Assembly (NCBI GenBank): GCA_003427395.1
Contig: BFEA01000348.1
Span: 1,501,480-1,532,753 of the forward strand
Direction: 5' to 3'
From: Chara braunii
Taxonomy: Eukaryota; Streptophyta; Charophyceae; Charales; Characeae
Length of the DNA: 31,274 bases
Part shown: in pieces, positions 1-9,888 of the stretch
Position numbering within the stretch: position 1 is the stretch's first letter
Layout: every line of letters begins with the position of its first letter
Notes under the pieces: generated by a model
Databases searched by the model: none
The model's input: the letters and a program-made list of their open reading frames with translations, nothing else
Told to the model about the DNA's origin: nothing
Translations under genes and position numbers: made by a program

Positions 1-857
1 GGCATGTATGATTTCGGCTGTTTTTTTTTGCAGAAAGTGGTATTTTTTATTTTTTATTTATTTTTAATGCACTACCGGTTTTCCGAGACTCAGGAATACC
101 TGTAGTCCGAGCCTCGGACTTGATAGTTGGGCGAGGCACTGGTGGTTGAAGGAGAGGAGGAGGGGTACCAAGATCTCCTTACTTTTTCGGGTAATACATG
201 TAAAAAAAATAAAATAAAATCGATGTGTTTTGAGTCTGATTAGGTTTTTGATTTTTTTTAAATAATTTAAATGCTCAAAAAATAAAAATAAACTGCTTCA
301 GCAATTTCCGAGTTTCCCCGGTAATTGACACAGGGAAAGCTATTAGTTCGAAGCTGAAAGGGGGTGAACCCCGTAGATTCGTGAGGAGTGGCTTAGTGGA
401 TCCCGACGATCTGATATACGATTTCGGGCCAAGGACGCGTGTCGTGTGCCGCTAAGTTCCTGCGAAGGGTGGTTTTAATCATACGGTTGGCATTCTCGGC
501 CAACCTGTTCGACTCAGAGACGTGGGGTGCCGTATGTCGGAGCGTGATGCCCATTCGCGCAAGTAGTTCTTCCACCTCACCTTTAAATTCAGATCCATTA
601 TCGGTTAGAATTTCCTCCGTATCTAGATGGACAGTTTTACGCTTTTCTAAATGACCGTTGATCCATCGATAGTCCCGAGATCTCTCGGTTGCCCTACGTC
701 TGTCGTGTTTGGTGAGGTGGCCCAAAGATAACCCTGCTAATTTTGCCAATAAAATTTTATCTGTCCAAACCTCCGCTCGTCGGTATTTTTCATCGTATTC
801 AGGGCCGTCCGTACGGGCGGCCTCGAATCGAACCTCCGTGGGGAGTTTGTTCGTTCT

Positions 858-1019
858 ACATAGGGGGCACCTCCATTCCTTGTTACTCGACTGATATCGA
901 ACACAAACCCCGTGCGCACGGTTGACACACGTGGCACATTCTACCGAATCGACAAACCCAGTTTCGAAGGGATGACAGTCAACCCCATAAACCCGTGCAA
1001 TGCACGTGCAAAAATAACA
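858..1019 (-). other. PHD-type zinc finger coding segment in outer pol
   Basis: Eight ligands in C4-H-C3 order with PHD-like spacing can be read directly, including the aromatic W before the final CPLC. PHD fingers commonly bind histone H3 tails. In a retrotransposon, placed between RNase H and integrase, such a finger could guide integration to marked chromatin; that role is inference. All eight ligands remain even though the integrase next to it is broken. Confidence 0.7.
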
Positions 1020-1286
1020 GAATTTATCGAGGAGGGTGGCATGGAAAGCGGACGACGTGAGAGGGGCAGTATTAGCAGGAGATGAAGGGGTTGCGGAGGG
1101 GAGTGGAGTAGCCATGATGCTAGAGGAGGAGAGGACGCAAGGAGGGTAGAATAGAACAATTAGTCCTCGTGCCACTTACTGCTTCGATAAGATCTCCACT
1201 TGGCCGTACCGAGGTCCGATCTCCTGTTCGAGTTCGTTTTACAGAATCACCTTCCCACCCTTTGGAACCCTCTCAGGCTGATGAAG

Positions 1287-1290
1287 ACGT
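1287..1290. repeat. Target site duplication ACGT, left copy
   Basis: ACGT directly precedes the TGTGAGG end of the left LTR and occurs again directly after the CGACA end of the right LTR at 25620-25623. A 4-bp duplication fits the 4-6 bp usual for Ty3/gypsy integrases. Only one copy is needed to restore the outer reading frame. Confidence 0.8.
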
Positions 1291-1463
1291 TGTGAGGAAA
1301 CCCGGGGAGGAGCTACCTACTGTTCGCTGAAGCCAAGGGCGACGGCGCCTGTCACTCGCCGCGCCTGCTTCAGAGGTCCTCAGCGACCAGTAGGGTCCTG
1401 GGAGTTGCTCTGCTCGTCAAACCCTCTCTTGAGGACGGCTCATGCGGTTGCTCCCTGATGTCA

Positions 1464-1470
1464 AAATATA
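1464..1470 (-). promoter_or_regulatory. Possible TATA box of the element's sense promoter (3' LTR copy)
   Basis: The minus strand reads GGGGTATATTTTGACATC, conserved in both LTRs, about 175 bp before the LTR end that faces the leader. This would give a long U3 and a short R-U5, the usual LTR arrangement. It is a motif match only. Confidence 0.35.
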
Positions 1471-3342
1471 CCCCGTTTCGCGGTGATCACTGTGAGTATA
1501 TGGGAGCTAAGTCTAGATTCAGTTTACTCTGATCATCAAGGGTAGTATAATTCAAAAAGAACCCCTATTACGAGTGGTCCGTCAGAGCGACAGCATGTCA
1601 AACAATACTCGTTTTACTATAAGCAACACATCTGTCTGAAAGTTAAACCTTGATCTGCTCCACTGAGATCGTTGAGAGGGCAAGATGGACAATCGCAAGG
1701 CAGACAAAGCACCACTTTCCCATTGACAGCAAGTTCATTTTAGAGACAGATGGGAGAACGATTCACCATACTGGGGAAACAGCGTGAGCAGTTGCATACT
1801 TAAACAAAACTCAGTCCTCAGTTTTAAACAGCAATTTGATTGTCTGATCTCCTCCTCCTCGTCCTTCTTCTCTGGACTATTAATCTCCCCCCCCCTTTTT
1901 ACTCTAGTCAGTCTTTCCCTTCTTCACTGGTCCCCCTTGTTCCCACACACAGTCGCTCACACGAGGCTGATAAGCAAGTAGCCTTACTCTCTCCCCTCTC
2001 TACGTACATGCAAATGTCTTTAAGGGAGGCTTTTGAATGCACACAAAGTGTTTCCCCTGAGTAAACGAGAATTACTAAAATAAAATAAAATAAATATTCA
2101 CGACGACAAAATAGCCTGCAAGATCTCCCTTAGACCCGGTTCGGTGCTCATCAAGTTCCCCTCTTGCACTTACAACCCCCGCGCTCCTAGATTATAATCC
2201 CAAATTCAAACGGGGTTGCTTTCCCGTTTAGTCTCTAATAGACCCGTTCGACGGTGCACGCCAGTTTCTTTCGGACTAACGAACTTTTCCCCCACTGTCT
2301 GCGGTCTTCCAAGGTCTGCGAATAAGCCTGATTCAATGGATCTGCGAACGAACAAGAAGATTCTATCGTGTCTCGTTCAACTGCTGTGTGTGTGTATGTA
2401 GCTGTTTGTCTCTGCCATAGTCTTCGATTGTCAACATCTCTACTTCTTTCCTTCTCTCCCGGTTATGGCATGATCTTCCTCTTTCACTGCACACTCCCGT
2501 GTACCCACACTCTCATGCTCGAATCATTGACGAAGTTGAAATAGGCTCGTGCCCATCAGTTTCATCCCGCACACCTGTTCATCCGAACCTGGTCGTCAGG
2601 CGAGACGAGGTGCACGTCAGATGGCGGGTGCTCAATGACCATCTCTATGTCTGTTTCTCCCAGAGTCCGTTCATGCGTGTATGAGAGTGTGAACGTCTGA
2701 GTGCGTGTGTGTTGAGCTTGCTCACAGACTGGGCGCGCACTAGCCCCCTTTGCTTCTTGAAGGTAAGCGCTCGAATCTGCGTCTAAATCGTGGGATGATG
2801 CACCGACTTCCCCTGTGCAAGTACCCAGAACCCCCCTTTTTTCTTTACTCACCTGATTAGCATGGATCCTCCGCTGGGTTATGGAGATACGCTCTTCAGT
2901 TGAAACAAAAAAAAACGTGATGATTTCCTCTATCTTCAGCGTGATGTGGGGCGTTCACTTACCAACCGAGTGAAAACAGTTCCCCAACAAGGGCTCGGAA
3001 GGGCTCAACACGATATAGCCACTGCCCCGTTAGATATCTCGCCGAAAGAGGACAGAGTGACTCTTCTTCAAGTAGATGGAGGATCACACGACCGTAATGT
3101 ATTCCCTCAGTGGTTTCTCATCAGCATCACCATCCCAATTGGGAGTCAGGCAAGCTGTTCGCGGAGCACACCTGGCGCACTCCTTCTTTCGCACCCTCTT
3201 CTTCACTCCTCTTCTGAACTAGTTGGACACAAATCTGACCTGCTAATGGTGCTACGCGTACATGGCACACGTTCCTTACTTACTGTCCCCCGTCTTTCCC
3301 CTGTCTGCATTCGTCTCTCATGTCGTTCGCCCAACCAGGCTG

Positions 3343-3350
3343 TATAAAAG
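3343..3350 (+). promoter_or_regulatory. Possible antisense TATA box (3' LTR copy)
   Basis: TATAAAAG on the plus strand in a GC-rich setting, followed by AGCAAGCGGGCGGCTGAG; the sister LTR has TATAAAAT at 22889-22896. If used, it would drive transcripts against the element's own genes, into the interior from this LTR and into the outer element from the other. Motif match only. Confidence 0.3.
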
Positions 3351-3963
3351 AGCAAGCGGGCGGCTGAGCACGACTGGCTCCCATGCTTGCCTTCTCTCCG
3401 TCCCCCCTACGCCATTGCTCACTGCGCAAGCACGAAAGTCAACTGAGCTCATTGCGCTCGCCTCTGCCTGTTCCGAACCGGGCTGCAAAGTGGTCGGTGT
3501 ACACCTCGCAAGCCGTCCACTGCGCCCCTCTCCCGTCCGACCGTCCCTCTTTCACTGCCGGCCTCTCCTATATCAGCGGCCCTAGCTCCTGGTACCAGTA
3601 AAGCACATTGCCCCTGTGAGCCTCCAGCACTCAGCGGGGAACGGAAAGCGGGCACCATTGGTACCAGCGGTACCAAGCCTACAGGCCCGGAGCACCTGTT
3701 TCCAGCAGCAGTACTCCCTTTGGCGTCGCAGCCTCGACCCGGTAGTCCCGGATCAGAACCCAGCGGAACCAGGATTTCCATGATCACAGTCCGAGTGAAT
3801 TATTGCCTGGACTGGACTAAGTACTGTGCCATGCGGTAAGCAGCATCGGGCTACGAAAAATTAATAATACCGAGCTGCAGTGGCTGCGCCAGTACCAGAT
3901 CAACACCAATGTCGGACCACCAACTATACCAAACAAAAGCGGCAGATCGGAATACATTTCCCA

Positions 3964-4891
3964 GAGGCCGTGCCGTGTCGTTGTCCATTCAATGTCCGTG
4001 ACCAGAAATGAATGTACCAAAAATCATGTAGACTCTGACCGTGTCAACTTTGTATCTTTAAATTCCAACCTGTACCATTACCATACCTGGGTCGTACCTG
4101 TCCCAACCTAGGGCATGTGCCCGTCCCCGTTCCAGCAGCCATACCAATCTCGATCCCGCAAACGGTACCAGACTGCAATATTTTATCAGGCGGATTTAGA
4201 GGTCATTCCCGCCGCCCCGTCAAAAAAAAAAAAAGTAACCCGCACCGACACTGTCCCGGTGAAAGTACTAGGCCAAATCTGAAGCACGGCAACTGTGGTT
4301 ACGGTTTTCGCTCAGAGCCATGCCAGCGATGGCCCACGTCAATACCAAGCAGAATCGGCCGAACCTAAGGGGAACCCTGAATTTCAACAGCCCGTGCCAG
4401 CGTCATGCCCGGGCCCAAAACAACCAACTCAAACTGTAGCAATCTACATTACACTGGCCTCGAACCCCTCTTGAGCCAGCTTTTCGTACCGAGCCAATGT
4501 AAACACCATACCGCACCAAATCTGAACCTGAAAATATCTCAGCGGCACATACCATCCCGATGCCGTACCAATACCGAACCTGAAACGCGTCGATGTCGCA
4601 GCGGTTACGAGACTGAAATATGCAGGTGTCAAGCTCATACCAAGCCTGAAATAAACCGTCGCGCTGGCACCGAGGCTGAGATAATCCGCCGTAGTGGTCC
4701 CGGACCTGATAATAAACCATGTTGGTGTGCCCGATCCTGAAGTACTCCGATGCTAGCTTACGCCGTACCACAAACATATTAGGCACCGAACCTCTTCCGA
4801 ACCGTGAGTCTGAACCGAGCCAAAGTCAAAACCATACTTGAAAGGACCAAACCAAGGTAGCATCAACCCACCTCGGCCATGCGACACCACT
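3964..4891. repeat. 928-bp tract identical in both inner LTRs
   Basis: Compared line by line, this tract is identical to 23834-24761, including a 13-A run. The first differences on each side are at 3963 (A against T) and 4892 (C against T). Flanking LTR sequence differs much more: about five differences within the 50 bp at 4921-4970. Confidence 0.85.
4573..4770 (+). repeat. Degenerate 30-34 bp tandem array in the 3' LTR
   Basis: Units begin near 4573, 4607, 4639, 4669, 4699 and 4730 with variants of ACCGANCCTGAAATAA, followed by a GC-rich filler such as CCGTCGCGCTGGC. Less regular related units (ACCAAATCTGAACC, ACCGAGCC) extend upstream to about 4480. The same array lies at 24443-24640. It looks like an old minisatellite inside U3. 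Confidence 0.6.
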
Positions 4892-5750
4892 CTCTCGAAA
4901 CGCTCAAACTGCGGCGAGCTCAGTAATTAGGAAAATCGGGTAGGTTATGTAGTCGATCTCAATTATCGGGGAATAGAAAGAATCGTTAGGATTATAGCAA
5001 ATAAATAATCCGGGGTCAAAATTTATCGTGAATAACTAAGAAAAAAAATAAGTCAAATATTAGATAATTGTTGGTTTTCTCTCCTTTTTTTATTTTAACT
5101 GTTTTGCGTATTTCTTAATTCTATTACCGAAAAGAATGAAAATAAGGCAGTTACATCAAAAACGAATTTCGATGGAATTTGATTAAATATCGAGAATTTT
5201 CATGTTTTCTTTTTCTTTCTATGGTTTTGATTCCCTTTTCTTGATTTAAATCCTATTATCAGAAATAATAAATAATGAGGGCGATTCCATCAAAATTAAA
5301 TGCCGAAGAAATTGAATAAATTGAAGAAAATCTAATTTTTCTCTTATTTTTTTTTGTTTTTAATTCTTTTTTCCATTTTTAGTTTCAACTTTAAATTTAA
5401 TTAAATGTGCGGGCTCCGTCCTCGCCTTCGCTCGACATTGTAAAAGGCCCTTGTCTAAGCCCATTCTCAAATTACTGTCCCACGGCTAGTCGTCTCGGCA
5501 ACAGGCTAGGAGCAGGCAAAAATGAGATAGATAATACGGTAGCGTCAGGGCAGCGAAGCGGCAGTCCTGCTTGCTAGTCTTGAGGGCTAGTCCTGATGGT
5601 TTACACACCCAAAATTAAAGATGGCCCGGCTCCGCCTAATTTTTCCCAGCTGGTCGGACAAGACTCCCGACCGATTTCCTCTCAAACAACTTTTCTACGG
5701 GTCAATATCCCGGTATTAGGGCGACCGACTGACTTTCGGTCGCTCGACAA

Positions 5751-5785
5751 ACAAGCCCGGACCTCCTCTCGACGCCCCCGTCGAG
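5751..5785 (-). promoter_or_regulatory. Polypurine-tract candidate and hairpin before the 3' LTR
   Basis: On the minus strand GAGAGGAGGT (5770-5761) is the only purine run close to the 3' LTR and is the best candidate for the plus-strand primer, although it lies about 11 nt from the LTR edge instead of touching it. Just upstream is a perfect 7-bp inverted repeat with a 4-nt loop (CTCGACG-CCCC-CGTCGAG on the plus strand, 5768-5785). Both lie within the 52 bp between the integrase stop and the LTR. Confidence 0.35.
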
Positions 5786-5801
5786 CCCGCTCCGCCAAGA
5801 T

Positions 5802-7455
5802 TTAGACGAAACGTATCAGGTCTAAGTGGACCACTCGCGCTCGACGCGAGTGCCTCCTCTTGTCCGTCTGGCGTCTGGGTTTCTCATGAACTCTGGGGCT
5901 GAGAGGGTGCTTCTTCCCTCTCTTATGTCGCGGTCGTTTGGACTTCGACATAGAAACATGCCTTCGCTTCTTCCTTCTTTGGGGAGCCCGTGTGACAGCT
6001 GTGCCACTCGTCCTAATCTGGACTCTTCTCTTAGGCCTTTGTAGAACAAAAACCCATTTCCTTTTCTTACCCAACGTTAGGCCCTTCACTTTCCTAGTTT
6101 CTACTCTCTTCCTCTTCCTCGAGCTCTCACCTACCTCGAAGCGTCCCGACGGTTCTTCGTCCGTTATCTTAGCTTTACCCTTTCCTTTAGGATCTGATGG
6201 TCTCGGAGCAGGAGTAGGAATCTCCCTTGACCTAAACAACTTTAGTCTAGCTCTCGCTACAGGATCCTTCCACTTTGACCCATCTAGCTCAGCAATCATA
6301 TAGGCTCCCCAGTTTAACGCACCCACTACTCGATAGGGCCCCATCTATCTGTTAGCCAGTTTTCCCGTCCATGTTCTTTGCAAGGCGACGTCGTAAAGGA
6401 GCACCATATCGTCGACCTTGATCTTTTCCTTTCTGATTTTGACGTTTTTGTCCCATCTCACTTTGTTCTTTTCTCTTTCTACTGCCAGTCGATCGGCGGC
6501 GGTCATGAAATTGTCTTCCAGTCCGTAAGCTATCTGCCTAGTCCGGGTTGCCAGTAATTCCTCTCGTGCCATGTCATCTGCCCAGTTAACCGTGGTCCAT
6601 TTGTCAACGTGAAACTCTATGGGCAGGGGACAGTGCCTTCCAAACCATAGAGTGTAAGGAGGGTAGCCCGTACTAGCTCGGACCGTGACATTGTCCGCCC
6701 ATATCGCGTACCTGAAATACTTCGGTCAGTCGCTATCCTTCCCTCTCCACCACTTGGATAAGGACGCAATCAATGGCTGGTGGCCTCGCTCTACAGGTGC
6801 ATTGGACTGAGGGTGATAGGCAGTAGCAATAGATACTCTAGCCCCCGCTTTCTTGAATACACTCTGTACCTCGTCTGCTAGGAACTTTGTCCCTCTATCC
6901 ATCACAATCTTACTGACAGATCCGTATCTAGACAGATACTCCAGGACGAAGTTCTTAACTTCTCTTGCTGCCTTCGTCCTAATAGGCTTGCCATCGACGA
7001 AGCCAGTGAAATCATCCCTGATGTTCACTACATAATTCATGTTCCCTAAGTTCTTCGGCATCTTCACCAGATCAATATGCACTTTCTCTCCTGGTCTAGT
7101 AGGATATGAAGGATGAAGTGGCTCCTTATATCGGATAAGGGACCTCTTCTGGAAGTCCTCACAAGTTTTCCAGTACTTTTCGACGTCTTGTATTGTCCTT
7201 CCCACCAATATAGTCTGCAAACCTTTTCGTATGTCCCTTTTACTCCTCTATGTCCTCCTACTACACCGTCATGTAGCTCCGCCACTATGGACTGTTTCTC
7301 CTCTGGATCACAGATCACCCGCAGAGGCATCCCTGCTCCCACAGGCCGACGAAACAGATGTCCAGCCCTAAGGCAGTACTGCGCCGCCTGTCTCCGGGTC
7401 TCCGAATCAGGGCTCCCCTCTCCCGACAGATGCAGCCCTATAGTGCGATACTTAC
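5802..7455 (-). pseudogene. pol: Inner pol: integrase with GPY/F module and long basic tail
   Basis: Order on the minus strand: linker from about 7455; HHCC-like segment (ELHDGVVGGHRG at about 7290-7250, later KTCEDF, where the second C of the C-x2-C pair is F) with a frameshift near 7200; catalytic core (7220-6726) with D in VHIDLVKMP, D in VMDRGTKF and E in APVERGHQ, the last two separated by 35 residues; then a connecting region and a GPY/F module (MGPYRVVGALNWG, about 6344-6306). A basic tail of about 150 residues follows, with KGKGKAK, RKRKR, KKRKW and RRKKRRH clusters that may act as nuclear or chromatin signals. In-frame stops at 6726-6728 (TGA) and 6345-6347 (TAG) sit where relatives have W. 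All three catalytic residues remain, but the gene is dead as it stands. No chromodomain is recognisable in the tail. Confidence 0.85.
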
Positions 7456-8156
7456 CTTCATAAAGATTACTAGGAAACGATTCGTTCGTCTAGGCTCGGT
7501 CATAGTTAGTGCAGCAACCGATATTGGTCGATCTGCCTCGATGGGGATTCCTGAAAGTCCATCGGCGACAGCGTTCTTCGCCCCGGAAATCCTCTCTACA
7601 GTAAAGTCATAAAATCGAATCCTGATCAGCCATCACACGATCGTAGGATCCGTCAAACTGAAGTCCTTCTGTAGGATCGACGCTACAACTGTAGGGTCTT
7701 CCCTAAGAACGAATCGTCTCCCGTATATGTAATGCCTAAACATATCTAAGCACCGCAGAACGGCCAACACTTCCTTCTTAAACTGACTGTAGTTACGCTC
7801 TGCAGTGTTGAGTATTCGGCTCTTAAACCTCAACGGTCTCTCTTTACCTTCAGCATCCTTCTGAGAAAGCATGCCCCCAACCGAACATGGTCCAACATCC
7901 GTGGACACTATGAACGGTCTGTCCGTCTCGTCCTCAAAGAACGGCACACCAAGAATTCGACCGCCTTCTTTAAACTCTTCCTTGAGGAATTGCACTGCAA
8001 GCTCTTGAGAAGAATCCCAGTAGAACTTCTCAGTCTTCCTAAGAAGTGTGAGCAGAGGCTCTGCCTTCTCCGCATATCCGTGTATGAAGATCCGCCAATA
8101 ACCTAACAACACCTAAAAACTGGCGGACTTCAGTTGCACTGTGCAATGGAGTCGGT
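7438..8156 (-). pseudogene. pol: Inner pol: end of RT connection and RNase H
   Basis: The segment EVRQFLG...YWRIFIHGYAEKAEPLL, normal between RT and RNase H, is followed by FIVSTDVGP (first catalytic D), YSQFKKEVLAV (E), and FVLREDPTVVASIL (D in the third motif). The frame runs on through WLIRIRFYDFTVERISG and KNAVADGLS, the end of the Ty3-type RNase H. Lesions: a stop after the RT end (LN-stop, TGA for expected W), a frameshift near 8110, TGA at 7633-7635 where the context suggests CGA, and a frameshift near 7455 before the integrase linker. RNase H would remove the RNA strand during cDNA synthesis. Confidence 0.82.
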
Positions 8157-9200
8157 CAATTCAACACCTTCTCCAGCTTCCCAGGGTCAAGGCATCGACC
8201 TTTCGCATCGCATATAAACCCTAGAATTTTAATCGTTGATACGGCCCATCGACTCTTTATCCCGCTAATTGTTAGGTTAGCTTCATCTAGCTGCTTTAGG
8301 ACAGCGTAAATATCCGCCAGATGCTGCTCTACGAACCTCCTCACGCCAGGAGCGACTTTCGTCTCATCTTTCAACACCGGTCCTTTTATCGGAAAGTCGT
8401 CGAGGAAAACCTCTACTTTATGAGGGATAAAGTCTTTCAGAACCGCTACCATGGATCTCCGAAAGACCGCCACTACATTGGTCCATCCATCTGCACTAAT
8501 CTGAGCGGCGTGTGCATGGCTGTGAAATGCCTATCTCTCGGATCTAGAGGTATCTCGTCATATCCTGAAAATAAATCGCAGACAGAATAAATGGATCTGC
8601 CTGCCGCTTCTTCTTCTAATAGATCAGCGTGCCGTACGGAGCCTACATCCCGAATCGTCACAGCGTTAACCTTCTGAAGGTCTTGAATCCACCGAATCTT
8701 TCCGTTAGGCTTCCTTAAGAAGAACCATCTGTTCGCATAAGCGTTGTCACAAGGCTCAGCTACGTGTGACGTCATCTTCTCTTTGAGAAAGGAGATCACC
8801 TCTTCCTTCTCTTTCAGAGCAAACTTCCACCCTGCATCATTCCATGGTGTATGCGTAATCGTGTAGATCCTCGCCGGCTTAGCATATCTAGGATCAATCC
8901 TTCCTCTTTCCGCATCACTGAATGCTATAGCTTTGTCACAAGACTTAAGGACTTCCAACACTCGCTTTTTCTCTGGCTCAGTTAGATTCCCATCGCCTAT
9001 GTCTATCTCTGCGATCCTCTTTTCTGTCAGCCATTGCGGCTCCTTTCTCTTCTTTTCTTTAATTTCTCTAGCGATCTCCTCTTCAGACACTCCATCTAAT
9101 GCAGATCGCTCTCGTGCTACGACCGCCTGCTTAACCTTCTGAGCTACTGTCTTGTGTCGTTTTGGTCGCCCCCCGTAGGGGGCTGTACCCTTAAAAAAAA
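8156..9200 (-). pseudogene. pol: Inner pol: reverse transcriptase
   Basis: The first half (9200-8473) contains NRWFFLRKPNGKIRWIQDLQ and then SIYSVCDLFSGYDEIPLD, which holds the first catalytic D. The second half (8473-8156) contains GWTNVVAVFRRSM and VEVFLDDFPIKG, the x-x-DD box with F in place of Y, then the KILGF block. A small deletion between LVQM and GWTN near 8470 breaks the frame. The junction with protease is broken at a T8 run on the coding strand (9192-9199). The CDLFSGYDEIPLD type differs from the canonical KIDLRSGYHQI form of the outer element, so the two elements belong to different Ty3 lineages. Confidence 0.88.
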
Positions 9201-9887
9201 CACAGATATCATCCCTCCGAATTCCTCATCTTCTGCCTTAGGATAGGCGTTCCTTCCTACACGTACCCGAGTCCCTAAATCCTCGACTTTGACTATCTGA
9301 CCTTCTTCTTCTGTAAGTAGAGGTCCATACTTCTTTTCGCGAAAGCTTAGGGATCGACTCGCAAGGGGAACTGGTACACGGCCCCCTATGGCGAGAACCG
9401 CTCTATTCCTCGGATCGCGAGGCTCTACCGTCTCCATCATAATCCGCGCACCGTCCGGGCGCTTGATGGAAAGCATCTGGCTTCCATCCGGTCGTTCTAT
9501 AGTAACGGCATGGACGTGACTTAGCCATGTCCGTCCCAATAATAACTCTGCGCTGCAATCCCGAACTGCGAAGACAGGCATCATCACTCTCAGTCTTTCG
9601 ACGTCGATTGCTACCTTGTGACAAACTCCTGCGACCTTCTACTTCCTTCCATCAGCGGTCTCTATCTCAAATTGGTATGACCTATCCAGGTCTAATCCCA
9701 ATTGGGCCGCTAGGCCCTCGTCTATAATGACAGCCTCGCTGCCATTATCGATTACGACATGAAGGACCATCTCATCGTTGAGGGAAGTCTGTACTGTCCC
9801 ACTGCCTAGAATGTAAAACTTGTTGGGGGGGACTCCCTCTATCCCATCTAAGAACACCGTCGCGGCACGATCTGCCTTCGCGACCAC
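9144..9887 (-). pseudogene. pol: Inner pol: aspartic protease
   Basis: VVIDNGSEAVII (near 9750) is the D-[ST]-G-type active site with N in place of S/T, and AELLLGRTWL (near 9552) is the second conserved block. An in-frame TAG (9639-9641) separates them. The frame begins one base off the gag frame, whose stop is at 9889-9891, so pol follows gag after a +1 shift or a frameshift mutation; I see no clear slippery site. The protease would cut Gag and Gag-Pol. A linker of about 90 residues leads to the RT frame. Confidence 0.8.
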
Positions 9888-9888
9888 A

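Larger units (their letters stand above)
1..1290 (-). mobile_element. Outer Ty3/gypsy element, 3' part (left of the insertion)
   Basis: This is the downstream piece of the outer element, cut off from its upstream part by the giant inner element. Reading 25620-25634 on the minus strand and continuing at 1290 keeps one frame across the ACGT target duplication and restores the conserved segment after RNase H (HGNA..VTR followed by LHQPERV). Positions 1 to about 300 are AT-rich with long T and A runs and hold no gene that I can see; a perfect 17-nt palindrome (AGTCCGAGCCTCGGACT) lies at 104-120. The 3' LTR of this element is not recognisable in the window. Seen: frame continuity. Inferred: one ancestral element. 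Confidence 0.8.
300..1290 (-). pseudogene. pol: Outer pol, 3' part: PHD finger and internally deleted integrase
   Basis: After the end of RNase H and two stops, an open stretch (1175-393) starts with a C4HC3 zinc finger: C-x2-C, about 23 residues, C-x2-C-x4-H-x2-C-x11-C-x2-C, with W two residues before the last C pair (858-1019). This is a PHD-type finger. Next comes the RDYRWINGHL segment that normally precedes the integrase HHCC domain, then an abrupt jump to the second catalytic block TDNGSEF (D) and, 35 residues on, the catalytic E (LAENANRM). The HHCC zinc domain and the first catalytic D are missing, which from the family norm means about 130-150 residues were lost near 630-655. After a stop at 393 the frame still shows ATPHESTGFTPFQL to about 330. 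Integrase would insert cDNA into host DNA; this copy cannot. Confidence 0.8.
1291..5749 (-). repeat. 3' LTR of the giant inner element (left-hand LTR)
   Basis: It matches 20809-25619 along its length from TGTGAGGAAACC to CGACA. Divergence is mostly transitions: over the first 210 bp I count about 11 substitutions and one 2-bp indel against the other LTR. Contents: TATATTTT-type box on the minus strand (1464-1470), TATAAAAG on the plus strand (3343-3350), a tract identical to the other LTR (3964-4891), a degenerate 30-34 bp tandem array (about 4573-4770), AT-rich DNA (4925-5405), and a terminal inverted repeat GCGACCGA/TCGGTCGC (5721-5743). GCCTCTCC at 3561-3568 is the empty site for the MITE found in the sister LTR. 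I see no gene in it; open frames on either strand look accidental. Confidence 0.93.

Noticed and set aside
2946-3347. A 133-codon plus-strand ORF present in both inner LTRs (also 22492-22893)
   Set aside because: Comparing the two copies I count about nine amino-acid-changing and four silent differences, which is no sign of protein selection; it is kept only because the LTRs are homologous. It also runs against the element's genes.
4117-4786. Identical open frames on both strands in both LTRs
   Set aside because: They lie in the 928-bp identical tract with tandem-repeat composition; identity is shared by all frames and does not indicate coding.
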